Below are positions 1 to 7,413 of a stretch of 47,451 nucleotides of DNA, piece after piece. A model generated the notes under the pieces. That model was given only the letters and a program-made list of their open reading frames with translations. It ran no database searches and had not been told where the DNA came from. The translations under genes were made by a program, and so were the position numbers. Source of the stretch: Hyphomonadaceae bacterium (GTDB taxonomy: Bacteria; Pseudomonadota; Alphaproteobacteria; Caulobacterales; Hyphomonadaceae); assembly GCA_027485145.1 (NCBI GenBank), contig JAIXRO010000072.1, positions 1 through 47,451 on the forward strand. Reading direction: 5' to 3'. Every line of letters begins with the position of its first letter. Positions within the stretch are counted from its first letter, which is position 1.

Positions 1-53
1 ACGCATCCCTGACAAGCCAGGGTCACAAGGCTGCTTACGATCATGGTAGCCAT
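1..53 (-). CDS. Possible 5' end of an exported or lipoprotein gene, cut by the window edge
   Basis: Reading leftward from an ATG at 53, seventeen codons are open to the window edge and give MATMIVSSLVTLACQGC. This looks like a short hydrophobic export signal with a Cys-containing end. A purine-rich GAGAGG lies about 10 bases upstream, which is a loose ribosome-binding site. The piece is far too short for a family call, and chance is a real alternative. It could be the start of the next gene to the left of nrdA. Confidence 0.2.
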   Translation of the reverse strand, partial: MATMIVSSLVTLACQGC

Positions 54-340
54 CTGGCGTACACCTCTCACAGTCACATTCCTCACACAGCGGTACTCAG
101 CTTGAATAAGAAAATGTTCCCCTCTGACTAACCTACCATGAAGGAGTTGGGGCCCGAAACAACTTTCCGCGCCTCAAAGATTAATTTGTGGCGATTCAGC
201 CTGCGCTCGAAGTCTGCCGGACAAGGCTCTGAAAACGCTGAACTTTAACCGTGATTTCGCTGCCGGCGGATGCGGAAGTTACATTAACCAGTTGATATAT
301 TTGACAAAATTGCGGCAGTTGCGAAGACGACTCCGGAATC
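54..340. other. Intergenic stretch with no supported gene
   Basis: The stretch is more AT-rich than the rest of the window. All reading frames are short, and their translations look like shadows without domain character. It may carry the promoter for a gene left of the window. An AT-rich patch near 292-312 (including TTGACA at about 300) could be promoter material, but no -35/-10 pair is convincing. I see no tRNA fold or repeat. Confidence 0.4.
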
Positions 341-369
341 AAAATGACCCGCCTTGGGGGCGGGTCATT
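341..369 (-). terminator. Rho-independent terminator after nrdA
   Basis: An 11-bp perfect stem (343-353 with 359-369) closes a 5-base loop. Read on the minus strand it is followed by a short run of T (complement of 344-341). It starts 28 bases past the nrdA stop codon, so nrdA is probably transcribed separately from whatever lies to the left. Confidence 0.75.
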
Positions 370-396
370 CAGGAGATGTGTCCCCTCAGGTTGCAT

Positions 397-2265
397 TTAC
401 TGGCAAGCGAGGCACTCGTCGTAGTCCGTACTTTCCGTAGTCAGCTTTTCGGCCTCAACCCGGTCCGTGCCCGCAAACGCTGCGCGCTGAACCGATTTCG
501 ACCGGCAATAGTAGAGCGACTTCAGACCGCGCTCCCATGCCGTCCAGTGCAGCATGTGCAGGTCCCACTTGTTGATGTCGCCCGGCAGGAACAGGTTCAG
601 CGACTGCGACTGGCAGATGAACGGTGTCCGGTCGGCGGCCAGTTCGATGATCCAGCGCTGGTCGAGTTCGAACGCGGTCTTGAAGACATCCTTCTCCTGC
701 GCGTCGAGGCAATCGAGATGCTGCACCGAGCCTTCATGCTCGAGGATCGACGCCCAGATCTCCGGCGAGTTGAGACCCTTGGCATTGAGCAGGTCTTCGA
801 GCTGGCGGTTCTTCACCGTGAACGAACCCGACAGCGTCTTGTGCGTGTAGACGTTCGCCGGGATCGGCTCGATACCGGCTGACGTGCCGCCGCAGATGAT
901 CGAGATCGACGCGGTCGGCGCCACGGCCAGCTTGTTCGAGAAGCGGGCCATCATGCCGACATCGCGCGCATCCTCGCAGGGGCCGCGTTCCTTGGCGAGT
1001 TTCACCGAGGCCGCATCCGCGCCCTGGCGGATATGCTTGAAGATCTTGAGGTTCAGCGACTTTGCCGTGGCGCTTTCCAGCGAGACGTTCATCGCCTGCA
1101 GGAAAGAGTGGAAGCCCATAACGCCGAGGCCGACCGACCGCTCACGCTTGGCCGAATAGACCGCGCGGGCCATTTCCGGCGGGGCGCGTTCGATGAAGTC
1201 TTCCAGCACGTTGTCGAGGAAGCGGAACACGTCCTCCATGAACATCGGCTCTTTCGACCATTCGAGGAATGTCTCGGCGTTCACCGAAGAGAGGCAGCAG
1301 ACGGCCGTGCGGTCGACGCCGCGATGATCGACGCCGGTGGGCAGCGTGATTTCCGAGCAGAGGTTCGACTGGGTGACCTTCAGGCCGAGTCGCTTCTGAT
1401 GCGCCGGCATCGCATTGTTCACGGTGTCGGTGAACAAGAGGTACGGCTCTCCGGTCTGCATCCGCAGTTCGAGAATCTTCTGCCAGAGCTTGCGGGCATT
1501 GACCGTCTTCAGCACGTCGCCGGATTTCGGCGAGATCAGGCCGAAGTCTTCGTCATTGCGCACCGCTTCCATGAAGGCATCGGTGATGTTGATGCCGTGA
1601 TGGAGGTTGAGGCTCTTGCGGTTGAAGTCGCCCGAGGCTTTGCGAATCTCGAGGAATTCCTCGATTTCCGGGTGGTGGATGTCGAGATAGCAGGCGGCCG
1701 AGCCGCGGCGCAGCGAGCCCTGGCTGATCGCAAGGGTCAGCGAATCCATCACACGGATGAACGGGATGATTCCCGAGGTCTGCCCGTTCTGGCCGACCTT
1801 CTCGCCGATCGAGCGGACATTGCCCCAATAGGTGCCGATCCCGCCGCCGTTCGAGGCGAGCCAGACGTTCTCGGTCCAGGTCTCGACGATATCGTCGAGC
1901 GAATCGCCCACCTGGTTGAGGAAGCACGAAATCGGCAGCCCCCGGTCGGCGCCGCCATTCGACAGCACAGGCGTCGCCGGCATGAACCAGAGTTTGGAAA
2001 TGTAATCATAGAGGCGCTGGGCGTGGGCCGAGTCGTCGGCATAGGCCGAGGCCACGCGCGCAAACATGTCCTGATACGACTCGCCGGGCAGAAGGTAACG
2101 GTCGTCGAGCGTCTTCTTGCCGAAGTCCGTCAGCAGCGCATCGCGCGACGGATCGGTGATCACGGGGGCGCCCTGCACCAGCGTGATCTTGGCTTCGGCG
2201 CCAGCTTTCGGCTTGCCTTTGCGAGCGGCTTCTTTGGCGACGGATCGAGCGTTGGTTGCCGTCAT
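397..2265 (-). CDS. nrdA: Class I ribonucleoside-diphosphate reductase alpha subunit
   Basis: This is the catalytic subunit that reduces ribonucleotides to deoxyribonucleotides, working with a radical-bearing beta subunit not seen in the window. The 622-residue protein shows the active-site cluster SNLCSEI, the redox partner Cys in ISCFLNQ, the radical-transfer tyrosine pair in LKSLYYC, and a C-terminal CLACQ pair that exchanges electrons with thioredoxin or glutaredoxin. It lacks the N-terminal ATP-cone seen in the roughly 760-residue E. coli enzyme, so overall activity control may lie elsewhere. I chose the ATG at 2265 because TTCAGGAGGG lies just upstream. The longer start at 2352 would run through two NrdR-box-like operators. 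A terminator follows the gene. Confidence 0.95.
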   Translation of the reverse strand: MTATNARSVAKEAARKGKPKAGAEAKITLVQGAPVITDPSRDALLTDFGKKTLDDRYLLPGESYQDMFARVASAYADDSAHAQRLYDYISKLWFMPATPVLSNGGADRGLPISCFLNQVGDSLDDIVETWTENVWLASNGGGIGTYWGNVRSIGEKVGQNGQTSGIIPFIRVMDSLTLAISQGSLRRGSAACYLDIHHPEIEEFLEIRKASGDFNRKSLNLHHGINITDAFMEAVRNDEDFGLISPKSGDVLKTVNARKLWQKILELRMQTGEPYLLFTDTVNNAMPAHQKRLGLKVTQSNLCSEITLPTGVDHRGVDRTAVCCLSSVNAETFLEWSKEPMFMEDVFRFLDNVLEDFIERAPPEMARAVYSAKRERSVGLGVMGFHSFLQAMNVSLESATAKSLNLKIFKHIRQGADAASVKLAKERGPCEDARDVGMMARFSNKLAVAPTASISIICGGTSAGIEPIPANVYTHKTLSGSFTVKNRQLEDLLNAKGLNSPEIWASILEHEGSVQHLDCLDAQEKDVFKTAFELDQRWIIELAADRTPFICQSQSLNLFLPGDINKWDLHMLHWTAWERGLKSLYYCRSKSVQRAAFAGTDRVEAEKLTTESTDYDECLACQ

Positions 2266-2312
2266 GGCGACCCTCCTGAATCTTCTTGCTTTACTGGGAT
2301 TTGCGGGCTTTT

Positions 2313-2328
2313 CGACCAGATATGGTCT
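2313..2328 (-). promoter_or_regulatory. NrdR box, proximal (weaker copy)
   Basis: On the minus strand this reads AGACCATATCTGGTCG. By my alignment it agrees with about 10 of 16 positions of the NrdR-box consensus (acaCwAtATaTwGwgt), including the central CxATAT. Its centre is 31 bp (three helical turns) from the stronger box, the usual NrdR arrangement. NrdR is the ATP/dATP-responsive repressor of nrd genes. Confidence 0.6.
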
Positions 2329-2343
2329 TACACCTCTTCCCTG

Positions 2344-2359
2344 ACACAACATATAGTGG
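2344..2359 (-). promoter_or_regulatory. NrdR box, distal (strong copy)
   Basis: On the minus strand this reads CCACTATATGTTGTGT, about 14 of 16 consensus positions for an NrdR box. It ends 78 bases upstream of the nrdA start. Together with the weaker copy it indicates repression of nrdA by NrdR. It also argues that the ATG at 2352, which lies inside the box, is not the start. Confidence 0.75.
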
Positions 2360-2519
2360 CTGAAGGTTAATTTCCGGTCAACGCCCCTTTTCGCAAATCC
2401 TTCAAGAACCCGGTGGATATCTTCTGAATCAAAGGTTAACGCCGCTCCGGATGGCCTGTCATTGCGGGCCTCCGGAGGCCGGTGTAGCGTAGGCTTCTGC
2501 CCGCCGGAAAGGCATCCGC

Positions 2520-2810
2520 ATGAAACCGATATTTGCGGCGCTTGTCATTATCGCACTCGCCTCTCCGGCGACTTCTCAGGGGAATTCTGACCGTTGCGGC
2601 GGCAATGCCCCGTCCGCGCCGGCTTCGGCGCCCCTGCCCGTGCAGGCACAGCAAGCCTCAAATGCCGGACCGGGCCTGCCGGAAACCCGCGCCTGTACGA
2701 TCATCAAGGCGGTCCGGAAAAGCCCCACCCTGAATGACGCGTTTGCCGGGGCCGAATCGCGGCTGAGCGAAGACGGCTTTTCCGCCATGACCGCATGTTA
2801 CCCCAGATAG
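2520..2810 (+). CDS. Small exported protein of unknown function
   Basis: A 96-residue product starts with a clear signal peptide (MKPIFAALVIIALASPATS), then an Ala/Pro-rich linker and a short C-terminal domain with two Cys residues (RACTII and TACYPR) plus one nearer the front (DRCGG). I do not recognise the family. The last 16 bases overlap the start of the YiiX-like hydrolase gene, so the two are probably co-translated and both act in the periplasm. The signal peptide and the overlap are the main reasons for calling it real. Confidence 0.6.
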   Translation: MKPIFAALVIIALASPATSQGNSDRCGGNAPSAPASAPLPVQAQQASNAGPGLPETRACTIIKAVRKSPTLNDAFAGAESRLSEDGFSAMTACYPR

Positions 2811-3400
2811 CCCTCGCCGCCGGGCTGATCCTGGCCGCGGCCGGCCTGCCGTCCGCCGCCCAGATTGCACCCGCAGACCTGCAGGGCCTCAAGGCGGGTG
2901 ATGTTCTCTTCAAGGGCGCCGGCACCGCCGCCGCAACCCGGATTGCGGCGGGTTGGTCGAACGGTGACCAGCGGTGGGGTCACGCCGGAATCGTTGTCGC
3001 CGACGGGGCGGGCCAGTTCAGCGTCATCCATGCCGATACCGGCGAGGGCCGGGCGGCCGGCGAAGTGCGCCGCGTGCCGCTGACCGAATATCTCTCGGAC
3101 GTCTCGGCACTCGGGCACTACGCGGTCGCGCTGACAGGTCAGGCCCGCGAAGGCTATCTCGCCTATGCCGAAAGAACCGTCGGCTTGCCCTTCGACCGCC
3201 GATTCTCGCTCGATTCCGCCGACCGGCTCTACTGTTCGGAACTCGTCTGGCGGGCCCTTTCCGCAGGCGCCGGCGAGGATATTCTGCCGGACAAGAGCAG
3301 GCGGTTTGGCCGCATCTATGTCTCGGTTTCGGACCTCTCCGGGCATCCCTTGCTGTCCGAGTTAACCGTCCTAGCTTCGGCTGCACCTCCGGACGGGTGA
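2795..3400 (+). CDS. YiiX/YebB-like permuted NlpC/P60 cysteine hydrolase, exported
   Basis: A 201-residue protein begins with a short signal peptide (cleavage near SAAQ). It then has the layout of the YiiX/DUF830 group of circularly permuted papain-like hydrolases: GDVLFKG at about 35-41, the catalytic His in RWGHAGIV (H63), and the catalytic Cys in RLYCSELVW (C147). Relatives cleave amide or ester bonds in peptides or lipid-linked substrates; the substrate here cannot be read from the sequence. It overlaps the small exported protein upstream by 16 bases. The start lacks a strong ribosome-binding site, which fits translational coupling. Confidence 0.8.
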   Translation: MLPQIALAAGLILAAAGLPSAAQIAPADLQGLKAGDVLFKGAGTAAATRIAAGWSNGDQRWGHAGIVVADGAGQFSVIHADTGEGRAAGEVRRVPLTEYLSDVSALGHYAVALTGQAREGYLAYAERTVGLPFDRRFSLDSADRLYCSELVWRALSAGAGEDILPDKSRRFGRIYVSVSDLSGHPLLSELTVLASAAPPDG

Positions 3401-3527
3401 ACCGCCAGACTGGCAAGCGTTTTGCAAATTGGTTCGCCTTCCTCGACGGCGCACACTCGAGTGTCCGCCCGCGGGACGCCTAAAGTATTCGACTCGGATC
3501 ATAACCTGCAAAGCAAGTAATACGGGA

Positions 3528-4658
3528 ATGAAGCTCAACAACCTGCAAGCACTCAGAGGGATGGCCGCCTATATGGTGTTGCTCGCCCACCTTGACGATG
3601 TCGAGCGCAAGTATGGCCAGGGGCGTTTGCTCGGCGAATGGGCCGACCTCGGCATCTGGGGTGTCGACCTGTTTTTCGTGCTGTCCGGGTTCGTCATGGT
3701 CATGATCACCGCGAACACTCCAGGCAGCGCCCGCGCCGCGGGGCGGTTCCTCTGGTCAAGGGTTTCTCGGATCTACCCGCTCTGGTGGCTATGCCTTTCG
3801 GCGCTGGTGCCGATCTGGCTGTTCAAGCCGGAATACGTCTATGGCGGCGTCCAGAACGAGATCAACTTCCTCAAGGATTACCTCCTGATCCCCAAGACCG
3901 AGAGCCCGCTGCTGCAGACCGGCTGGACGCTTTTGCACGAGATGTACTTCTACGTCGTGTTCGCTGTGTTGCTCCTGTTGCCGATGGACGGGCGCCGGCG
4001 GTTGATGGGCATCGGACTCTGGGGGCTGATTGTGCTGAGCGCAGGTCTTCTTCTGAGCCCGGTAAAAGGTGGGTCGCCCATGCTGGCGTTGGCCACCCAT
4101 CCGATGACGCTGGAATTCGTGGCCGGTGCATTTTGCGCCTTCCTCTGGAAAGCTTCGCGGGGCGCATTCGGTCTGACCGCCCTGGTCGCGGGCGCGCTGA
4201 TGCTGCTGCCCTGCCTCTATATCTACAAGTACGGGCTTGTGTACTCGGTAACCGGAGGCACGGTTTCGGGTGACTGGATCCGCGTGATTCTTTTCCTGCC
4301 GAGCGCAGCTCTGATAACCTATGGCGCAGCTTCGGTTGAACTGCGCCGCGGATGGCGCGCGAGCGGTTTGCCGGTCTGGCTCGGCGACTGGTCCTATTCC
4401 CTCTATCTGACGCACATGCTGGCGGTGAACGCATTCGGCATCGTCTGGGGCAAGGTGGCGGTGCCGGGCTTGGTGGACAACGTGTTCGGCCTCGCGGGAG
4501 TGACCCTCGGCTGCACCCTGGTGGCGGCGCTGTGTTACCGGTTCTTCGAGCTGCCCTTGCTGGGCAAGGCACACGTTGCGGCAGACCGCCTGTTCCCGGA
4601 AGAGCGTGAGCTTGAGGCAAGTAGAGACAGGCGAGCGACCCGGGCTGAAGCTCGTTAG
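3528..4658 (+). CDS. Acyltransferase 3 family membrane protein (OafA/YrhL-like)
   Basis: A 376-residue polytopic membrane protein with the family's opening NLQALRGMAAYMVLLAH, which carries the conserved Arg and His. It also has DLFFVLSGFVM in the second helix and roughly ten hydrophobic segments. Family members move acyl groups such as acetyl or succinyl onto surface polysaccharides or lipids at the inner membrane. The ATG at 3528 gives the canonical N-terminus; an upstream start would add an unrelated charged leader. It stands alone, so the acceptor is unknown. A charged tail rich in Arg and Glu closes the protein. Confidence 0.88.
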   Translation: MKLNNLQALRGMAAYMVLLAHLDDVERKYGQGRLLGEWADLGIWGVDLFFVLSGFVMVMITANTPGSARAAGRFLWSRVSRIYPLWWLCLSALVPIWLFKPEYVYGGVQNEINFLKDYLLIPKTESPLLQTGWTLLHEMYFYVVFAVLLLLPMDGRRRLMGIGLWGLIVLSAGLLLSPVKGGSPMLALATHPMTLEFVAGAFCAFLWKASRGAFGLTALVAGALMLLPCLYIYKYGLVYSVTGGTVSGDWIRVILFLPSAALITYGAASVELRRGWRASGLPVWLGDWSYSLYLTHMLAVNAFGIVWGKVAVPGLVDNVFGLAGVTLGCTLVAALCYRFFELPLLGKAHVAADRLFPEERELEASRDRRATRAEAR

Positions 4659-4844
4659 GGCTGCTCGGTTCCCCGCCTGACCCGATTGGCGAGCGACCCG
4701 TCCGCCGCCTGCCTCCAATCCGGTATATGCGCAGGCCCGGCGCGAATCGCAAGCGCGGGGTCCATGACGGCGACCGAATCGCGCCTATCGCCTTGTTCAG
4801 GCTCATGTTAGCCGTTGCGTATGCAAGGGCTGACGGAGAACGGA

Positions 4845-6914
4845 ATGATGCGGCGGACACTTCAAATGACAGTCCTGGGCCTCGCGCTGGCGGCTCTGCC
4901 GGCACTGGCCGAGGCGCCCTCCAAGCGCTTCACGGCGGAGCGCGTGTTCGACATCGAATATGCCAGCGATCCGCAGGTTTCGCCGGACGGCAAGACGATT
5001 GTCTATGTGCGCCGTTCCATGGACCGCCTGACGGACCAGGATGTGGGCTCGCTCTGGACCATCGATCTCGCCTCCGGAACGCATCGCCCGCTGGTCACCG
5101 GCAGCGACAGCGCGACAGCGCCGCGCTGGTCGCCCGATGGCTCGCGCCTCATCTACACGACGGCATCGGACGGAAAGCCCGAGATCCGGCTCCTGTATCT
5201 CGATAGCGGGCGCAGCGTCTCGCTCGCGCAGTTCCTGCAAGGCCCGTCCGAAGCTGTCTGGTCGCCGAACGGCAAGACCATCGCCTTCACGATGTTCGTG
5301 CCCGGAGAAAAGCCGGGCTTCGCCACGCCCCCCGCTGCGCCGGAAGGCGCAAGCTGGAGCCCGCCGGTGAAGGTGTTCGATGACCTGCAATTCCGCGCCG
5401 ACGGCGCCGGCTATCTCGAAGATGGCACCACGCAGGTGTTCACGCTGCCCGCCGATGGCGGCACGCCGCGGCAGGTGACATCTGGCGAGGCGTCGCTGCA
5501 AGGCCCTGCCTGGCTCGACAATGACACGTTGCTGACCTTCGGCAACCTCGCTGAAGACCGCGACATGGACCCCGTCGAGAGCGAAATCTACGAGATCGAG
5601 CTTGCCGACCTGACCGTCCGTGCGCTGACGAGCCGGGACGGGCCGGATTATTCGCCGGTGGTGTCGCCGGACGGAAAGCGGATCGCCTATCGCGGCTATG
5701 ACGACAAGGTGTTGTCCTACCAGCAGGACGATCTCTACGTGATGAATGCCGATGGCACGGGCGCTGCGGAGATCGCAGCGGATTTCCCGGGCAGTTTCGG
5801 TGCGACCACCTGGGCGCCGGATGGCAACAGCCTCCTGTCGCTCGTCGAGGATGAAGGCGTGCTGTCGCTTTACCGCATCAGCCTGAATGGCAAGACATCG
5901 CTGGTGACGACGGACATCGGCGGCGACTCCATCGGCCGGCCGTATGCAAGTGGCAGTTTCTCCGTGGGCGGAGGGCGCGTCGGCATTGCCGCCTTCACGG
6001 CCGGGTTTGCGGATCGCCCGTCGGAAGTCGGCAGCGTCCGGCTTGATGGCAAGGGACGCAAGATCCACACGGCGCTGAACGAAGACCTGATCCCCTACCT
6101 CGACATGCCCCGCATGGAAGAGATCAAGGTTTCGTCGAGCCATGATGGCCGCGAGATCGAGGCCTGGGTTTACCTGCCGCCCGACTTCAAGGCGGATGGC
6201 AGTTTCCCGATGCTTCTGGAAATCCATGGCGGGCCCTATTCGATGTACGGGCCTTACTTCTCCAGCGAACTGCAACGCTATGCCGCCGAGGGTTATGTGA
6301 CCGTCTGGTCGAACCCGCGCGGATCGACGGGCTATGGCGAAGACTTCGCGCTGGCCATCGACCGGGCCTATCCGGGCAATGACTATGACGACCTGATGAC
6401 CATCGTGGACGACCTCGTTGCGCGCAAATATGTCAGCGACAAGCGATTGTTCGTGACCGGAGGATCGGGCGGCGGCATTCTCACCGCCTGGATCGTGACG
6501 AAGACCGACCGGTTTGCAGCGGCAGCCTCGATCAAGCCGGTGATCAACTGGATGACGATGGCGCTGGCCGCCGACATTGCCCAATATGTGCGCCGCCACT
6601 GGATACGCGAAGACCCGTGGTCGAATCCCGAGGCCTTCCTCAAGTTTTCGCCGATCCGCTATGTGGACAAAGTGGTCACGCCCACCCTGATGATGGTGGG
6701 CGAGGAAGATTACCGGACGCCGACCTGGGAGGCCGAGCAGTTCTATACCGGCCTGAAGATGAACGGGGTGGATACGGCGCTGATCCGCATTCCGGGCGCC
6801 TCGCACGGGATCACGGGGCGGCCGAGCCGGCTGATCGCGCTGACGGACAATATCATGGGCTGGTTTGCGAAACATGATCCGGCGAAAGTCGAGGCGGCGA
6901 AGGCGGCTGAGTAG
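4845..6914 (+). CDS. Exported S9-family (prolyl oligopeptidase) serine peptidase
   Basis: A 689-residue protein with a signal peptide (MMRRTLQMTVLGLALAALPA). An N-terminal beta-propeller shows repeated SPDG/APDG-type blades (for example VSPDGK, WSPDGS, WAPDGN). A C-terminal alpha/beta hydrolase carries the triad S541 in GGSGGG, D622 in GEEDYR and H654 in GASHGI. It resembles the dipeptidyl or acylaminoacyl peptidase branch and probably trims oligopeptides in the periplasm. GGAG at 4835-4838, six bases ahead of the ATG at 4845, decides the start over an upstream TTG. It has no obvious operon partner. Confidence 0.9.
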   Translation: MMRRTLQMTVLGLALAALPALAEAPSKRFTAERVFDIEYASDPQVSPDGKTIVYVRRSMDRLTDQDVGSLWTIDLASGTHRPLVTGSDSATAPRWSPDGSRLIYTTASDGKPEIRLLYLDSGRSVSLAQFLQGPSEAVWSPNGKTIAFTMFVPGEKPGFATPPAAPEGASWSPPVKVFDDLQFRADGAGYLEDGTTQVFTLPADGGTPRQVTSGEASLQGPAWLDNDTLLTFGNLAEDRDMDPVESEIYEIELADLTVRALTSRDGPDYSPVVSPDGKRIAYRGYDDKVLSYQQDDLYVMNADGTGAAEIAADFPGSFGATTWAPDGNSLLSLVEDEGVLSLYRISLNGKTSLVTTDIGGDSIGRPYASGSFSVGGGRVGIAAFTAGFADRPSEVGSVRLDGKGRKIHTALNEDLIPYLDMPRMEEIKVSSSHDGREIEAWVYLPPDFKADGSFPMLLEIHGGPYSMYGPYFSSELQRYAAEGYVTVWSNPRGSTGYGEDFALAIDRAYPGNDYDDLMTIVDDLVARKYVSDKRLFVTGGSGGGILTAWIVTKTDRFAAAASIKPVINWMTMALAADIAQYVRRHWIREDPWSNPEAFLKFSPIRYVDKVVTPTLMMVGEEDYRTPTWEAEQFYTGLKMNGVDTALIRIPGASHGITGRPSRLIALTDNIMGWFAKHDPAKVEAAKAAE

Positions 6915-6979
6915 CGCGCAGCCCGTAGGGCCGGGCGCAGCTTGGGCTGGCCGGGTGTTTGTAGCTTGGTTCCGTTCTT

Positions 6980-7005
6980 GTCATCCCGGTGGAAGCCGGG
7001 ACCCA
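6980..7005. repeat. REP-like palindrome (GTCATCCCGG ... CCGGGACCCAG type)
   Basis: A short inverted repeat, TCCCGG (6984-6989) and CCGGGA (6996-7001), sits in the context GTCATCCCGG...GGGACCCAG, a form typical of dispersed intergenic palindromes in alphaproteobacteria. Only one copy is clear in this window. It supplies the last codons and the stop of the small minus-strand gene next to it. Confidence 0.6.
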
Positions 7006-7292
7006 GACTTTGAAGCGCGCGGCAAGGCGCTCGCGTAGCTTTCATCCGTCAGGGGACGGAAGATGCGCGGCAGGGGTTTGTAGGCGTTGGGGTCTTCGCG
7101 GTCTCCGAGATGGACGAGCTTGAGGAAGCCCCAGCGGTTGACGGTGTAGAGCGCGTTGGTGATGCCGGCGCGTTTGAGGGCGCCGAAGAAACGGTTGATC
7201 TGCCAGACGAGGATCGGCCAGCACAGCACGTGCACGTACGCGAACATGCGCGTGAAGTACGGGTCCTGACGAAGGGCGCTGAGCGTCTGCAT
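6981..7292 (-). CDS. Small hypothetical protein whose 3' end lies in a REP-like repeat
   Basis: A 103-residue product with one hydrophobic stretch (MFAYVHVLCWPILVWQINRFF) followed by a basic and aromatic region (YTVNRWGFLKLVHLGDRED). The family is not recognised. The body has normal protein character with no low-complexity shadow look, but the last residues (about SGSRLPPG) and the TGA are encoded by the palindrome at 6980-7005. That suggests the original C-terminus was replaced or extended by repeat insertion. The ribosome-binding site is weak. It lies downstream of the ThDP enzyme gene on the same strand, 121 bases away. Confidence 0.55.
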   Translation of the reverse strand: MQTLSALRQDPYFTRMFAYVHVLCWPILVWQINRFFGALKRAGITNALYTVNRWGFLKLVHLGDREDPNAYKPLPRIFRPLTDESYASALPRASKSGSRLPPG

Positions 7293-7413
7293 GCGCGAAG
7301 TATAACGCCGGGCCCGGAGGGGGTGCGTTCGCGGCGGGGAAGTATTTTACAAGCGCTTGATGGGCCTCAAGATTTTGTTTTTCGGGAGCCGGATTTCGTA
7401 GGCACAAGCGCCG

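Noticed and set aside
292-312. An AT-rich palindrome-like patch considered as another NrdR box
   Set aside because: Only the central AT run matches; the flanking CxA and GTG positions do not.
1033-2370. A 445-codon plus-strand frame opposite nrdA
   Set aside because: It is antisense to nrdA with biased composition and no motifs.
4630-4700. A 13-base direct repeat (GGCGAGCGACCCG at 4630-4642 and 4688-4700)
   Set aside because: It has only two copies, one inside the acyltransferase gene, with no gene or target-site context that would make it a mobile-element footprint.
4803-6875. A 690-codon open frame opposite the S9 peptidase gene
   Set aside because: It is a shadow frame; the plus-strand gene has signal peptide, propeller and triad.
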